Of a stretch of 64,000 nucleotides of DNA, positions 26,633 through 37,186 are shown piece after piece (the first letter of the stretch is position 1; the number at the start of each line of letters is the position of its first letter). The notes below the pieces were generated by a model. That model made no database searches. It was not told where the DNA came from and worked only from the letters and a program-made list of their open reading frames with translations. The stretch is from the NCBI RefSeq assembly GCF_005937885.2, contig NZ_CP042176.1, positions 5,699,501-5,763,500 of the forward strand, given 5' to 3'. The DNA is from Bradyrhizobium sp. KBS0727. Its GTDB lineage: Bacteria; Pseudomonadota; Alphaproteobacteria; Rhizobiales; Xanthobacteraceae. The position numbers and the translations under genes were made by a program.

Positions 26633-29320
26633 TCAAGCCTTCGCCGCCAGCTTCTTCATAGCCGCCTTGATCGGGGCCGCCGCGTCATCATAGCCCTGCC
26701 ACGCCTTCGTTTTCGAAAGCAGCGCCGGCACCGTGCGCACGGTAAACTTCTTCGGATCGAGATCGCCGCGTACCTGCGCCCATGTCAGCGGCATCGACAC
26801 AGTGGCACCGGGGCGGGCGCGCGGCGACAGCACCGCGACCGCCGTCGACAGCCGGTCGTTGCGCAAGTAATCGAGGAAAATCTTTCCGTTGCGCAGCTTC
26901 TTCGACATGTTGAGCAGGTAGCGCTGCGGATCGTCGTTCGCCATCCACTGGCAGATGGCTTGCGCGAAGGCCTTGGCTTCCTTCCAGTCCACCCGCTCCT
27001 TGACGCCATGCAGCAACGGCGTCACCACATGCAGGCCCTTGCCGCCGGTGGTCTTGCAAAAGCTTTCCAGGCCGACGGCAGTCAACCGCTGCCGCATGTC
27101 CTTGGCCGCTTCGACTACATCGGCGAAATCGACATCCGGCGCGGGGTCGAGATCGAACACCAGCCGGCCCGGCACATCAGGGGCGTCAGGCGCGCAATTC
27201 CAGGGATGCAGTTCCAGCCCGCCGCTCTGCGCCACCGCCGCCAGCCCCTCGACCCGATCGATCTCCAAATAGGGTTTGCGGTCGCCGGATACTTTTGCGA
27301 GCGCCAGCAGCTTTGAGCCGCCCGGCATGGCGTGACGCTGAAAGAAGGTTTCACGGCCGATGCCGTCGGGCGCGCGAAGCACCGAGCATGGCCGCCCCCG
27401 GATATGGCCGATCATCCATCCGCCTACCGCCTCGAAATATCGGGCGAGATCGAGCTTGGTCACCGGCTCGCCGTCGCCGCCGTCCGGCCACAGCGCCTTG
27501 TCCGGCTTTGAAATAGCGACGCCCATCACCTCGGCGGTCTTTTTCGCAGACGATTTGACGACGACGATCGAGGGCTTTGAAGTTGAAGGCTTTGAAGTTG
27601 AAGGCCTGGCAGTCTTTTTCATCGACGGCTTCTCCGCAACCACCTCGTCGGCCGGCTTGTCCTGGCGCAACCCCTTGAACGCGGCTTGCCTGATATTGCC
27701 GTCGTCGGTCCAGCCGGCGAATTCGATCTCGGCGACCAGTTCGGGCTTCAGCCAATGCACGTCGCGGGTCTTCGCCGGCGCATCCTTGCCGCCGAACGGG
27801 CTCTTGTCCGAAGCCGCCTTCTTCAACGCCGGCATGATCCGCCGCACCGTGTCCTGGCCGAAACCGGTGCCGACGATACCGACATATTCCAGATGTCTGC
27901 CGCGATGAACGCCGGCCATCAATGAGCGGAATTTGCCGTTGGTGGTCTTCCAACCGCCAAGCACGACCTCCTGCCCGTCGCGAATCTTGGTCTTGGTCCA
28001 GCTCTCCGAGCGGCCTGAACGATAGGGCGCATCGAGTTTCTTGGAGATGATGCCCTCCAGCGACATGGACCGGGCCGATTGCATCATCGCGTCGCCGCGT
28101 ACTTCGAAATGATCGACGTATCGGATCAGCTTGCTGCCGTTGTGCTTCTCAAGCAGGCGCTTCAGTCGCGCCTTGCGCTCATGCAACGGCAAGTCGCGAA
28201 GGTCTTCGCGACCGTGAAACAGCAGGTCGAACGCAAAGTAGATGAGCTCGTTGGTCTTGCCTTCCGACAGCGCCGCCTGCAGCGTCGAAAAATGCGGCAC
28301 GCCCTTGTCGTCAAGCGCGGCGATCTCGCCATCGATCAGCACGTCGGGAAGCGATTTCGCTTCCCCAGCGATCGCGCCGAACTTGTCGGTCCAATTCAAC
28401 CCCTTGCGGGTGTTCAGCGCGACCTCGCCATCCTCGACTCGCAACTGCACCCGGTAGCCGTCGAACTTGATCTCGTGGCACCAGCCGTCCGAATTCGGCG
28501 GCTTCTCGACGGAGGCGCACAGTTGCGGCGCAACGAAATCGGGGATGGTGGCGATCTTCTTCGCTTTGCCTTGCTTCACCTTGGAAGCCTTCGCGCCGGT
28601 CGCAGCCGCCGGCCTCGCATTCGACATCTTGCCCTTGGCCCTCGCCTCGGCGGCCACGCCGCGGTTGGAATGCCAGACCGCATCGGCCTTGGGCTTGCCC
28701 GCCTCGGCCAGCATGAACGGCTTGGGCGCCCGTCCCTTACCTTCCGCAATCTGCGCCATCGATCGCCCCGAGGCGACGGAGCGGTCCTCCCCAAGGATCG
28801 ATTCGCCGTCGCCGTCTTTGGCGAATTCGTCACGGTGCTTGATCAGCAGCCAGTTGGTCCGTTTGCCGCCGTAGCGGTCGCCCTTCATGCGCACCAGCAC
28901 CCAGCTCCCGTGCAGCTTGTCGCCATGCAGGGTGAATTTCAGGTCGCCCTTCTTGAAGCCGCGGTCCGGGTCATCGGATTCCCAGGTGCCGCGGTCCCAG
29001 AGCTGCACGGTGCCGCCGCCATATTCGCTGTCGGGGATGGTGCCTTCGAAATCGCCGTAATCGAGCGGGTGATCCTCGACCTCGACCGCCAGCCGCTTGT
29101 CGTGCGGATCGAGCGAGGGACCACGCGTCACCGCCCAGGATTTGAAGACGCCGTCGAATTCAAGCCTGAGATCGTAGTGCAGCCGCGTCGCGTCGTGCTT
29201 CTGGATCACGAACCGCCGCTCCGTCGAAGGAGCCACCTTGACGTCGCCGGACGGCTCCGCAGTCTTCTCGAAGTCACGTTTCTTCCGGTAGGTGGACAGG
29301 CTTTTCGGCGGCACGAGCAA
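26633..29320 (-). CDS. ligD: multifunctional ATP-dependent DNA ligase LigD
   Basis: An 895-residue non-homologous end-joining enzyme with three domains in the order phosphoesterase, ligase, polymerase. Residues ~36-165 are the 3'-phosphoesterase ([35 protein letters not shown]). Residues ~255-540 are the ligase, with the adenylated lysine K285 in EIKFDGYR. After a low-complexity linker the primase/polymerase domain follows ([29 protein letters not shown]). It acts with Ku at double-strand breaks. The gene is divergent from ku with 89 bases between. Two exact 15-base tandem repeats at 27573-27602 encode repeated SKPST-type residues in the linker. Confidence 0.96.
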   Translation of the reverse strand: MLVPPKSLSTYRKKRDFEKTAEPSGDVKVAPSTERRFVIQKHDATRLHYDLRLEFDGVFKSWAVTRGPSLDPHDKRLAVEVEDHPLDYGDFEGTIPDSEYGGGTVQLWDRGTWESDDPDRGFKKGDLKFTLHGDKLHGSWVLVRMKGDRYGGKRTNWLLIKHRDEFAKDGDGESILGEDRSVASGRSMAQIAEGKGRAPKPFMLAEAGKPKADAVWHSNRGVAAEARAKGKMSNARPAAATGAKASKVKQGKAKKIATIPDFVAPQLCASVEKPPNSDGWCHEIKFDGYRVQLRVEDGEVALNTRKGLNWTDKFGAIAGEAKSLPDVLIDGEIAALDDKGVPHFSTLQAALSEGKTNELIYFAFDLLFHGREDLRDLPLHERKARLKRLLEKHNGSKLIRYVDHFEVRGDAMMQSARSMSLEGIISKKLDAPYRSGRSESWTKTKIRDGQEVVLGGWKTTNGKFRSLMAGVHRGRHLEYVGIVGTGFGQDTVRRIMPALKKAASDKSPFGGKDAPAKTRDVHWLKPELVAEIEFAGWTDDGNIRQAAFKGLRQDKPADEVVAEKPSMKKTARPSTSKPSTSKPSIVVVKSSAKKTAEVMGVAISKPDKALWPDGGDGEPVTKLDLARYFEAVGGWMIGHIRGRPCSVLRAPDGIGRETFFQRHAMPGGSKLLALAKVSGDRKPYLEIDRVEGLAAVAQSGGLELHPWNCAPDAPDVPGRLVFDLDPAPDVDFADVVEAAKDMRQRLTAVGLESFCKTTGGKGLHVVTPLLHGVKERVDWKEAKAFAQAICQWMANDDPQRYLLNMSKKLRNGKIFLDYLRNDRLSTAVAVLSPRARPGATVSMPLTWAQVRGDLDPKKFTVRTVPALLSKTKAWQGYDDAAAPIKAAMKKLAAKA

Positions 29321-29350
29321 CCCTCAACAACCAGGGCCGCGCAGCAGCCC

Positions 29351-29375
29351 GGAACGAAAACCAACCATAGCCGTT
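29351..29375 (+). promoter_or_regulatory. EcfG-type general stress promoter ahead of ku
   Basis: GGAAC at 29351-29355, 16 bases, CGTT at 29372-29375: an exact match to the EcfG (general stress sigma) consensus of alphaproteobacteria. The implied start near 29381 leaves a leader of about 29 bases to the ATG at 29410. A link between NHEJ and the general stress sigma factor has been reported in Sinorhizobium, which makes the site plausible. Confidence 0.55.
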
Positions 29376-29409
29376 GAAGTTCCCAAACCCAACCTTGCCG
29401 GAGATCGTA

Positions 29410-30288
29410 ATGGCCCCCCGTGCCTACTGGAAAGGCTCGCTCAAGCTTTCCCTGGTGTCCTGCCCGGTGGCGCTGTATCCGGCCTCGACCTCGGTCGAGA
29501 AGACCCGCTTCCACATGATCAACAAGGAGACCGGTAACCGGCTGAAGCAGCAGATGGTCGACGCCGAGACCGGCGACGTCGTCGAAGGCGACCAGAAAGG
29601 CCGCGGCTATGAGCTGAAAAACGGCGAATATGTCGAGCTCGAAAAGGAAGAGCTGGACGCCGTCCAGATCGAGAGTAACCACACCATCGATATCGACAGC
29701 TTCGTCCCCCGCGACGAAATCGACAAGCGCTACCTCGACCACCTCTATTATATCGTGCCGGACGGCAAGGCGGGGATCGATGCCTTTGCCGTCATCCGCG
29801 ACGCCATGAAGGACAAGAGCCGCGTCGCGCTCGCCCGGATCGTACTGACCAGCCGCGAGCATGTCATCGCCATCGAGCCGCTCGGCAAGGGCCTGCTCGG
29901 CACCACGCTGCGCTATCCCTATGAGCTGCGCGACGCGGCCGACTATTTCAACGGCATCAAGAACCCGAAGATTTCAAAGGACATGGTCGAACTGGCAAGC
30001 CACATTCTCGATGCCAAGGCCGCACATTTCGATCCCTCGAAATTCAAGGACGAGTACGAGAACGCCCTGAAGGCGCTGGTGCGGCGCAAGGCCTCCGGCA
30101 AGCCGGTGAAGGCCGTCGAGCGCGAGGAGAAGCCGGACAACGTGATCAACCTGATGGATGCGCTGAAGGCGAGCCTGAAGGGCGGATCGGCCGGCAAGCG
30201 ACGTGCCCCGGCTGCACGGCGAGCTCCGGCACGGCGGGCCGCCAAGAACGCGCATCGATCTGCGGCGCGGGCGCGCAAGGCGGGATAA
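29410..30288 (+). CDS. ku: non-homologous end-joining protein Ku
   Basis: A 292-residue bacterial Ku, the homodimeric ring that binds DNA ends and recruits LigD. The N-terminal MAPRAYWKGSLKLSLVSCPV is diagnostic. The central beta-barrel contains IDIDSFVPRDEID and YYIVPDGKAG. The C-terminal tail after residue ~240 is rich in Arg, Lys and Ala, as in rhizobial Ku proteins, and probably contacts DNA. The ATG at 29410 has GGAG seven bases upstream and is preferred to a TTG at 29374. It is divergent from ligD, with an EcfG-type promoter in the gap. Confidence 0.95.
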   Translation: MAPRAYWKGSLKLSLVSCPVALYPASTSVEKTRFHMINKETGNRLKQQMVDAETGDVVEGDQKGRGYELKNGEYVELEKEELDAVQIESNHTIDIDSFVPRDEIDKRYLDHLYYIVPDGKAGIDAFAVIRDAMKDKSRVALARIVLTSREHVIAIEPLGKGLLGTTLRYPYELRDAADYFNGIKNPKISKDMVELASHILDAKAAHFDPSKFKDEYENALKALVRRKASGKPVKAVEREEKPDNVINLMDALKASLKGGSAGKRRAPAARRAPARRAAKNAHRSAARARKAG

Positions 30289-30300
30289 GACTGAGTCACC

Positions 30301-30375
30301 CGTCATTGCGAGCGAAGCGAAGCAATCCATACCGCCGAGAAAAGATAGATTGCTTCGTCGCTCCGCGCAATGACG
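30301..30375. repeat. REP element, CATTGCGAG family (short form)
   Basis: CGTCATTGCGAGCGAAGCGA and the end TCCGCGCAATGACG are inverted copies, with inner GAAGCAATCCAT and AGATTGCTTCG. It lies between the convergent ku gene and the basic-protein gene and may act as a shared 3' structure. Confidence 0.8.
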
Positions 30376-30381
30376 ATGGTC

Positions 30382-30657
30382 CTATTTCTTCGCCCTGCGC
30401 TTCGACTTCTTCGCCGTCTTCTTGACCGTCTTCTTGGTCGCTTTCTTCGCTGCTTTCTTCGCCGTCTTGCGCTTCTTCGCGGCCTTCTTCGGCACCTTCT
30501 TGCCCTCGGCGCGCGCTTCGGACAGTCCGATCGCGATCGCCTGCTTGCGGCTGGTGACTTTCTTCTTGGAGCGACCGCTTCGCAACGTCCCGGCTTTGCG
30601 CTTCTTCATTGCGCGCTCGACGTCGGCGGAGGCCTTCTTCGAATATTTTCGTGCCAT
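30382..30657 (-). CDS. Lys/Ala-rich basic protein (DUF6496-like, histone H1-like tail)
   Basis: A 91-residue, strongly basic protein. The N-terminal half, MARKYSKKASADVERAMKKR then GTLRSGRSKKKVTSRKQAIA, resembles the DUF6496 type. The C-terminal half is a run of KKAAKK/KKTAKK repeats like a histone H1 tail, so non-specific DNA binding is likely. The ATG at 30657 is chosen over an upstream start because similar proteins begin MARKY or MPK-K. A weak EcfG-like sequence (GGAAC-N16-CATT on the minus strand, 30683-30707) lies just upstream. Proximity to ku suggests a DNA-protection role, which is inference. Confidence 0.8.
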   Translation of the reverse strand: MARKYSKKASADVERAMKKRKAGTLRSGRSKKKVTSRKQAIAIGLSEARAEGKKVPKKAAKKRKTAKKAAKKATKKTVKKTAKKSKRRAKK

Positions 30658-30873
30658 GATGGATCTCCCGGTGAGAGGAAATAATGGCTGCGATTTGGGA
30701 AAGTTCCGGCTCGCGCAACTCGTCATCGCCCGGCATAGTAGTCTGCTTTGCGCAGACTGCGTAAACTTGTCTGCGCTCCGGGCGATCCAGTATTCCAGAG
30801 ACGCCAGTGCTCAGGCTGACAGGCCGCGGCGAACTGGATGCCCCGCATTCGCGGAGCATGACAGCGGAGCAAA

Positions 30874-31563
30874 CTAGTCCCCCGCCCTCAGTCGATACCC
30901 GATTCCTGTCTCGGTCAGCACGATCTGCGGTCGCTCCGGATCGGCCTCGATCTTCTGCCGGAGCTGGCGGACGTAGACGCGCAGATACTGCGCGTCAGTC
31001 AGTTCGTCCCACAATTCCTTCAGGAGAAACCGGTGGGTCAGCACCTTGCCGGCGTGCTGCACCAGCACCCGCAGCAGTTCGTATTCCTTCGGCGACAGCT
31101 TGACCTCGCGCTCGCCGACCTTGACGATGCGGCGGACCAGATCGACCGAAAGATCGCCGGAGCGAAACACCGGCCGCTCGCCCTGCACCTGCAATTGATG
31201 CCGCAGCGCGGCGCGCATGCGGGCCAACAACTCATCCATCCCGAATGGCTTGGTAAGGTAATCGTCCGCACCGAGGTCGAGCGCCTGCACTTTGCCGGCC
31301 TCGTCGCCCCGGCTCGATAGCACCACGATCGGCACGCTGTCGTTGCGGCCGCGGATCATGCGCAGCAGTTCATGGCCCTGAATATCCGGCAGACCCAGGT
31401 CGAGGATGATCAGCGCCGGCTCCTCGGCGAGCTTTTCCAGCGCCAGTTTGCCGTTGGAGGCTTCGAGGATGTCGTAACCCTGCGTGCTCAGCCCCATCCG
31501 CAACAATTTGCGGATCGGTGGTTCGTCGTCGATCACCAGAACCTTGATCGGGGTGGCGTTCAT
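30874..31563 (-). CDS. kdpE: response regulator KdpE
   Basis: A 229-residue OmpR/PhoB-type response regulator. The receiver domain carries DDEPP near the N-terminus, phosphoacceptor aspartate in LIILDLGLPDIQG and the conserved lysine in DDYLTKPF. The C-terminal winged helix contains LSPKEYELLRVLVQHAGKVL and YLRVYVRQLRQKIE. It activates kdp transcription when phosphorylated by KdpD. It overlaps kdpD by four bases and is the last gene of the kdp cluster. Confidence 0.95.
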   Translation of the reverse strand: MNATPIKVLVIDDEPPIRKLLRMGLSTQGYDILEASNGKLALEKLAEEPALIILDLGLPDIQGHELLRMIRGRNDSVPIVVLSSRGDEAGKVQALDLGADDYLTKPFGMDELLARMRAALRHQLQVQGERPVFRSGDLSVDLVRRIVKVGEREVKLSPKEYELLRVLVQHAGKVLTHRFLLKELWDELTDAQYLRVYVRQLRQKIEADPERPQIVLTETGIGYRLRAGD

Positions 31564-34277
31564 GCGGCGGTATCCAGGGAATTGCTGGCTTCAGGTATCG
31601 GCAGCCGGATGGTGAGCACCGCGCCGCTGCGGTCGGCGCGGTTGGCGGCCGTAATCGTGCCGTGCATGGCTTCGACGAAACCACGCGAAATCGCCAGCCC
31701 AAGCCCGGTGCCGGGGCGGACATGATCGCCCTTCTGCACGCGATAGAATTTGTCGAACACGCTTTCCAGTTCGCCCAGCGGAATGCCGTTGCCCTCGTCC
31801 ATGATCTGCAGCGCGACCTGTCCGCGGTCCGGCATGGCCCGGATCGATATCGTGGTGTCCGGAGCGGCGTATTTGGCGGCGTTGTCCAGCAGATTGAACA
31901 GCACCTGTTCGAACAGCACGGCGTCGAGCTCCAGCATCGGCAGATCGGCCGCCAATTCGAGCGAGACCTTGTGATGGATCAGGATCTTCCCGGCCCGGCG
32001 CAGCGCGCTGCCGACGATCTCGCTGAGGTCGTGCCGCGCGGTATTCGGCACAATGGCGCCGGATTCGAGCTTGGTCATGTCGAGCAGATTGGCGATAAAG
32101 CGATTGAGCCGCTCGGACTCGTCGATCACGGTGGCGAGCAGATCGCGCTTCTCCTCGTCCGTCAGGCCGGCGTCGAGATCGCGGATGGTGGAGGCGGCGC
32201 CGAGCACCGAGGCCAGCGGCGTCTTCAGATCATGCGAGATCGAGGTCAACAGCGCGCCGCGCAGCCGGTCGGACTCCACCGTGCGCTTGACCCGGTCCAT
32301 GTCCTCGACCAGCAGCACGCGCTCGATCGCCAGCGCGCCCTGATCGACCAGCGCATCCAGCAGCCGCCGCTGATCCGGCGTCAGCAAGGGGCCGGTGCGG
32401 TCGTCGTCGATGCCGATGACGCCGATCGCCCCGCGCCCGGTTCGCATCGGCAGGAACAGCCGCTTGGCGCCCGGTAGCGTGTCGGAGCCGCGCCCGGCCG
32501 GGCGGTCGTTGTCCCAGGCCCAGTTGGCGGCGGCGAGATCGGCCTGGTCGAGCTGGTCCTCCGGCGGATAGCCGGCCATCACGGCCAGGACGCCCTCCTC
32601 GGGCAACAGCAGCACCACGCGCACCTTCAGCATCAGCGCGGTCTGGTAGGCGGTCGCCCACAGCACGTCGTCGAGTGTCGCGGTGCCCGCCAGTTTGCGG
32701 CTGAAGGCGTAGAGCGACTCAGTGGTGCGCACACGGCCGATCGCGGTGTCGGCCTGCGAACGCACCCGTGCCGCGACGTTCGATACCAACAGCGCAATCA
32801 GCATGAAGAAGAAGAACGCCGCGATATTGGTCGGATCGGTGATGGTGAAGGTATAGACCGGCGGCAGGAAGAAGAAATTGTAGCACAGCGACGCTGTCAC
32901 GCTCGCCAGCAGTGACGGCCACAGACCATAACGCGCGGCAACGCTGACGACCGCGGTGAGAAACACCAGGTCGACGTTCTCGATGCCGCCGAACAGCGGT
33001 TGGATCAGCGAGGCCGCGGCAAGCCCGATCGCGACGAACAACAACGCCATCAAATAAGGCCGCGGGTTGAACGGCTCCGGCCGCGCCGCGGTCTGGACCG
33101 CCGCCTTGGCCACGGGCTGCTCGTCGCCGGCGATGACGTTGACGCTGATATTGCCGGCGCGCCGCACCAGATCATGCACGACCGAGCCGCGCATCAGCTC
33201 GAACCACCACGAGCGCGTCGATTTGCCGATGATGATCTGCGTTACGTTGTTGGCTTGCGCGAAATGAATGACGTCGTCGGCAATGCGGCGGCCGACGCCG
33301 GGGACGGTCAGCGTTTCAGCCCCGAGCGCTTCGGCTAGCCGCATGGTGTCGGCGAGCCGGTCGCGCTGCTCGTCGGTCAGTTGCAGGCTGCGCCGGGTCT
33401 CGATCGAGATCGCCGTCCATGGTGCGTGCAGCCGGTCCGCCACCCGCTTGGTGTAGCGCACCAGGCCGGCCGCGCGCGGGTCCTCGCTCAGGCAAACCAG
33501 AATGCGCTCTCCCGCGGCCCAGGGGCCTGCGATGGCATTGGCCTGCATGTGGGTCAACAGCTGCTCATCGACCCGCTCCGCGGTTCGCCGCAACGCCAGC
33601 TCGCGCAGCGCGGTCAGATTGCCTGGCGAGAAATAATGCTCCAGCGCCCGCTCGGCCTGCTTGGGCACATAGACCTTGCCCTCTCTCAACCGCTGGATCA
33701 GGTCGTCCGGCGTGAGGTCGATCAGCTCGATGGCGTCGGCGCGGTCGAACACCTTGTCCGGCACGGTTTCGCGCACCCGGACGTGGGTGATCTGGGCCAC
33801 CACATCGTTGAGGCTTTCGATGTGCTGGATGTTGACGGCGGTATAGACATCGATGCCCTGGGAGAGCAGCTCTTCGACATCGAGATAGCGCTTGGGATGC
33901 CGGCTGCCCGGCGCGTTGGTGTGGGCGAGTTCGTCGACCAGCGCGATTTGCGGCCGCCGCGCGATCAGGGCATCGAGGTCCATTTCCTCGAGCGTCTGCT
34001 CCTTGTAGGTGAGCCGCTTGCGCGGCAGCACCTCGAGGCCCGCGAGCAGCGCTTCGGTCTCGGCCCGGCCGTGGGTCTCGACCACGCCGACGACGACATC
34101 GGCGCCCGCCTTCATCCGCGCATGCGCGCTCTGCAGCATCTCGTAGGTCTTGCCGACGCCAGGGGCGGCGCCGACGAAGATCTTGAGCTTGCCCGCGCGG
34201 CTTTCCTCGCGCCGGGCCGCTTCCAGCAGGGCTTCCGGCGAGGGACGTTGTTCGGAATCGCGGCGGGCTTGGACCAT
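31560..34277 (-). CDS. kdpD: osmosensitive K+ channel sensor histidine kinase KdpD
   Basis: A 905-residue inner-membrane sensor kinase. The N-terminal KdpD domain has Walker A GAAPGVGKTYEML (36-48), followed by a USP-like domain. Four closely spaced membrane helices lie in the middle, then a GAF-like region. The kinase core has SISHDLKTPLASVLGAAS (phospho-histidine) and the ATP-binding GTGLGLAISRGFVEAMHG. It senses K+ limitation or osmotic stress and phosphorylates KdpE. Length matches E. coli KdpD (894). It follows kdpC by 41 bases. Confidence 0.95.
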   Translation of the reverse strand: MVQARRDSEQRPSPEALLEAARREESRAGKLKIFVGAAPGVGKTYEMLQSAHARMKAGADVVVGVVETHGRAETEALLAGLEVLPRKRLTYKEQTLEEMDLDALIARRPQIALVDELAHTNAPGSRHPKRYLDVEELLSQGIDVYTAVNIQHIESLNDVVAQITHVRVRETVPDKVFDRADAIELIDLTPDDLIQRLREGKVYVPKQAERALEHYFSPGNLTALRELALRRTAERVDEQLLTHMQANAIAGPWAAGERILVCLSEDPRAAGLVRYTKRVADRLHAPWTAISIETRRSLQLTDEQRDRLADTMRLAEALGAETLTVPGVGRRIADDVIHFAQANNVTQIIIGKSTRSWWFELMRGSVVHDLVRRAGNISVNVIAGDEQPVAKAAVQTAARPEPFNPRPYLMALLFVAIGLAAASLIQPLFGGIENVDLVFLTAVVSVAARYGLWPSLLASVTASLCYNFFFLPPVYTFTITDPTNIAAFFFFMLIALLVSNVAARVRSQADTAIGRVRTTESLYAFSRKLAGTATLDDVLWATAYQTALMLKVRVVLLLPEEGVLAVMAGYPPEDQLDQADLAAANWAWDNDRPAGRGSDTLPGAKRLFLPMRTGRGAIGVIGIDDDRTGPLLTPDQRRLLDALVDQGALAIERVLLVEDMDRVKRTVESDRLRGALLTSISHDLKTPLASVLGAASTIRDLDAGLTDEEKRDLLATVIDESERLNRFIANLLDMTKLESGAIVPNTARHDLSEIVGSALRRAGKILIHHKVSLELAADLPMLELDAVLFEQVLFNLLDNAAKYAAPDTTISIRAMPDRGQVALQIMDEGNGIPLGELESVFDKFYRVQKGDHVRPGTGLGLAISRGFVEAMHGTITAANRADRSGAVLTIRLPIPEASNSLDTAA

Positions 34278-34318
34278 ACGGTTATATAGCCCTCACCCAC
34301 CGCCGGGCCTAGATGGCC

Positions 34319-34924
34319 TCATTTGGCGGCAGCCCGGTCCAGCGCCAGATTCAGCACCAAAACGTTAACGCGGGGTTCGCCGAACAGGCCAGCGAGGCGG
34401 CCCTGGCTGTTAGCCGTGACCAATTGGCGGACCTGCTCTTCCGGCATATTGCGGGCTTTCGCCACCCGCGGCACCTGAAACAGCGCCGCCTCGGGCGAAA
34501 TATCGGGATCGAGCCCGCTACCCGATGTCGTGACCAGGTCGACCGGAACGGAAGCCGCGGGGTTCTCCGCCTTCAGTTTCTCAACGTCGTCCTTGATCCG
34601 GTCGTTCAGCGCCTTGCTGGTCGGTCCCAGATTAGAGCCGCCGGAATTGGCGGCGTTATAGGGCGCCGGCACCGTCTTGGTGGAATCGGCCGGGTCCGGC
34701 GCCGAGGTCGCGGAGGGACGGCCGTGGAAATATTTGTCGTCCTTGAACTCCTGCCCGATCAGGCTGGAGCCGATCACCTTGCCGTCCTTTTCGATCAGGC
34801 TGCCGTGCGCCTGCTTCGGAAAGATCACGCCGGCGATGGCGGTCATGGCGAGGGGATAGGCAAGGCCCGTGATCAGCGTCAGCAGGACCAGGATGAGAAT
34901 GGCGGGGCGAAGTTCGCGAAGCAT
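34319..34924 (-). CDS. kdpC: potassium-transporting ATPase subunit C
   Basis: A 201-residue accessory subunit of the KdpFABC pump, with one N-terminal membrane helix ([20 protein letters not shown]) and a periplasmic domain. Family motifs are [40 protein letters not shown] and [15 protein letters not shown]. It is separated from kdpB by about 108 bases that contain a REP element, unusual since kdpB and kdpC normally abut. Confidence 0.95.
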   Translation of the reverse strand: MLRELRPAILILVLLTLITGLAYPLAMTAIAGVIFPKQAHGSLIEKDGKVIGSSLIGQEFKDDKYFHGRPSATSAPDPADSTKTVPAPYNAANSGGSNLGPTSKALNDRIKDDVEKLKAENPAASVPVDLVTTSGSGLDPDISPEAALFQVPRVAKARNMPEEQVRQLVTANSQGRLAGLFGEPRVNVLVLNLALDRAAAK

Positions 34925-34942
34925 AGCAAGTCTCCATTATTT

Positions 34943-35024
34943 CGTCATTGCGAGGAGCGAAGCGAGGAAGCAATCCACTTCTTTTTGCAGCGTCATGGAT
35001 TGCTTCGCTACGACCGCAATGACG
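34943..35024. repeat. REP element inserted between kdpB and kdpC
   Basis: CGTCATTGCGAGGAGCGAAG and CGACCGCAATGACG form the outer arms, GAAGCAATCCA and TGGATTGCTTC the inner arms. On the kdp transcript it would form a strong hairpin and might lower kdpC expression relative to kdpB or protect the upstream mRNA. Confidence 0.82.
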
Positions 35025-35032
35025 GGTGAGGT

Positions 35033-37150
35033 TCAAGCCAGGCCCAGGGCCGCAACCGCAAGGTCGATGGCCTTGATGCCGATGAAGGGAATGATGATGC
35101 CGCCGAGCCCGTAGATCAAAAGGTTGCGGCGCAGCAGCGCACCGGCGCCGACGGCGCGATAGGCCACGCCTTTCAGCGCCAGCGGGATCAAGGCAATGAT
35201 GATCAGTGCGTTGAAGATGATCGCCGACAGGACCGCGCTTTGCGGGCTTGCCAGGTGCATGACATTGAGCACCGCGAGTTGCGGGTAGAACGCCAGGAAC
35301 ATCGCCGGGATAATGGCAAAGTATTTCGCGACGTCGTTGGCAATCGAGAACGTGGTCAGCGCACCGCGCGTCATTAATAGTTGCTTGCCGATCTCGACCA
35401 CTTCGATCAGCTTGGTCGGGTTGGAATCGAGATCGACCATGTTGCCGGCTTCGCGGGCGGCCTGGGTGCCGGTGTTCATGGCAACGCCAACGTCGGCCTG
35501 GGCGAGCGCCGGCGCGTCATTGGTGCCGTCGCCGCACATCGCCACCAGCTTGCCCTTGGCCTGCTCGTCGCGGATCAGCTTCAGCTTGTCCTCCGGCGTC
35601 GCCTGGGCCAGGAAATCATCGACGCCGGCTTCGGCGGCGATCGCGGCGGCCGTCATCGGGTTGTCGCCGGTGATCATCACGGTGCGGATACCCATGCGGC
35701 GCAGCTCCGCGAAGCGTTCGCGGATGCCGCCCTTGACGATGTCCTTCAGGTGGACGACGCCGAGCAGGCGGCCGTCCCTGGCAACCGCCAGCGGCGTGCC
35801 GCCGGCCTTGGCGATCTCATCCGAAATCGCCTGGATCTCGCGCGCAGCCTCGGAGATGACGCCTGTCTGCATGGCGCGCGCCGTATTGCCGGACGCTACC
35901 GCACGGAAGTCGCCGCCGCCGTCGACATAATTGAGGATCGCATCCACCGCGCCCTTGCGGACCGAGGACGCGCCGGCGTCGATGCCGCTCATCCGGGTCT
36001 GCGCGGTGAACGGAATGAAGGTCGCCGCCAGCTCCTTCATGTCGCGGCCGCGAATGCCGTACTTCTCCTTGGCCAGCACCACGATCGAGCGGCCTTCCGG
36101 CGTCTCGTCGGCGAGCGAGGCGAGTTGCGCCGCATCCGCCAGCTCCTGCTCGGTGACGCCGCGAACGGGACGAAACTCGGTCGCCTGGCGGTTGCCGAGG
36201 GTGATGGTGCCGGTCTTGTCCAGCAACAGCGTATCGACGTCGCCGGCGGCTTCCACCGCGCGGCCGGACATCGCCAGCACATTGAAGCGCACCAGCCGGT
36301 CCATGCCGGCAATGCCGATCGCCGACAACAATGCGCCGATGGTGGTCGGGATCAGCGTGACGAACAGCGCGACCAGCACCACCACCGAAATCGAGCCGCC
36401 GGCATAGGCCGCGTAGCTCGGGATCGTCACCGTCGCAAACACGAAAATGATGGTCAGCCCCGCCAGCAGGATGTTGAGCGCGATCTCATTCGGCGTCTTC
36501 TGCCGCTCGGCGCCTTCCACCAGTCTGATCATGCGGTCGATGAAGGTCGAGCCCTGAGCCGCCGTGATGCGGACGCGGATCCAGTCGGACAAAACCTGGG
36601 TGCCGCCGGTGACGGCCGAACGGTCGCCGCCGGATTCGCGGATCACGGGCGCGGATTCACCTGTTATCGCCGCCTCGTTGACCGACGCCACGCCCTCGAT
36701 CACCTCGCCGTCGCTCGGGATATTGTCGCCGGCCTCGACCAGGACGATGTCGCCGACCTTCAGGCTGGTGCCGGACACCAGCTGATAGGCCTTGTCCGCA
36801 CCCTTCAGCAGCTTGGCCTTGCTCTCGGTGCGGGTCTTCTTCAGCGATTCCGCCTGCGCCTTGCCGCGGCCTTCGGCGACCGCTTCGGCGAAGTTGGCGA
36901 ACAGCACCGTGAACCACAGCCAGACGATGATCTGGAAGGTGAATCCGAGGTTGGCGCCGCCGGTGACGAGGTCGCGCAGGAAGATCACGGAGGTCAGTGC
37001 GGCGACGATCTCGACCACGAACATCACGGGGTTCTTGACCATCAGCCGCGGGTCGAGCTTGGCAAAGGCGGATCTGATCGCAGGCACGACGATCTTGGGA
37101 TCGAGCATCGCCGAAGCCGTCACTTTTTTCTGCAGTTTCATGGTTTCCAT
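35033..37150 (-). CDS. kdpB: potassium-transporting ATPase subunit B (P-type ATPase)
   Basis: A 705-residue catalytic P-type ATPase of the Kdp pump. The phosphorylated aspartate is in [12 protein letters not shown]; the actuator loop is [28 protein letters not shown] is the hinge motif. Membrane helices are arranged as in type IA ATPases. The ATG at 37150 has GGAG eight bases upstream; the open frame continues to a TTG at 37171, which is less likely. It hydrolyses ATP to drive K+ uptake through KdpA. Confidence 0.96.
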   Translation of the reverse strand: METMKLQKKVTASAMLDPKIVVPAIRSAFAKLDPRLMVKNPVMFVVEIVAALTSVIFLRDLVTGGANLGFTFQIIVWLWFTVLFANFAEAVAEGRGKAQAESLKKTRTESKAKLLKGADKAYQLVSGTSLKVGDIVLVEAGDNIPSDGEVIEGVASVNEAAITGESAPVIRESGGDRSAVTGGTQVLSDWIRVRITAAQGSTFIDRMIRLVEGAERQKTPNEIALNILLAGLTIIFVFATVTIPSYAAYAGGSISVVVLVALFVTLIPTTIGALLSAIGIAGMDRLVRFNVLAMSGRAVEAAGDVDTLLLDKTGTITLGNRQATEFRPVRGVTEQELADAAQLASLADETPEGRSIVVLAKEKYGIRGRDMKELAATFIPFTAQTRMSGIDAGASSVRKGAVDAILNYVDGGGDFRAVASGNTARAMQTGVISEAAREIQAISDEIAKAGGTPLAVARDGRLLGVVHLKDIVKGGIRERFAELRRMGIRTVMITGDNPMTAAAIAAEAGVDDFLAQATPEDKLKLIRDEQAKGKLVAMCGDGTNDAPALAQADVGVAMNTGTQAAREAGNMVDLDSNPTKLIEVVEIGKQLLMTRGALTTFSIANDVAKYFAIIPAMFLAFYPQLAVLNVMHLASPQSAVLSAIIFNALIIIALIPLALKGVAYRAVGAGALLRRNLLIYGLGGIIIPFIGIKAIDLAVAALGLA

Positions 37151-37186
37151 GGACGTAACTCCGAGAGTCAAAACAGTATCTTGCGA

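Noticed and set aside
27573-27602. Short tandem repeat as a CRISPR-like array
   Set aside because: Only two adjoining 15-base copies, in frame within ligD; no spacers. No CRISPR array was seen anywhere.
29353-29383. EcfG promoter for ligD on the minus strand
   Set aside because: AACG and GTTCC are present but 22 bases apart, outside the 16-18 range.
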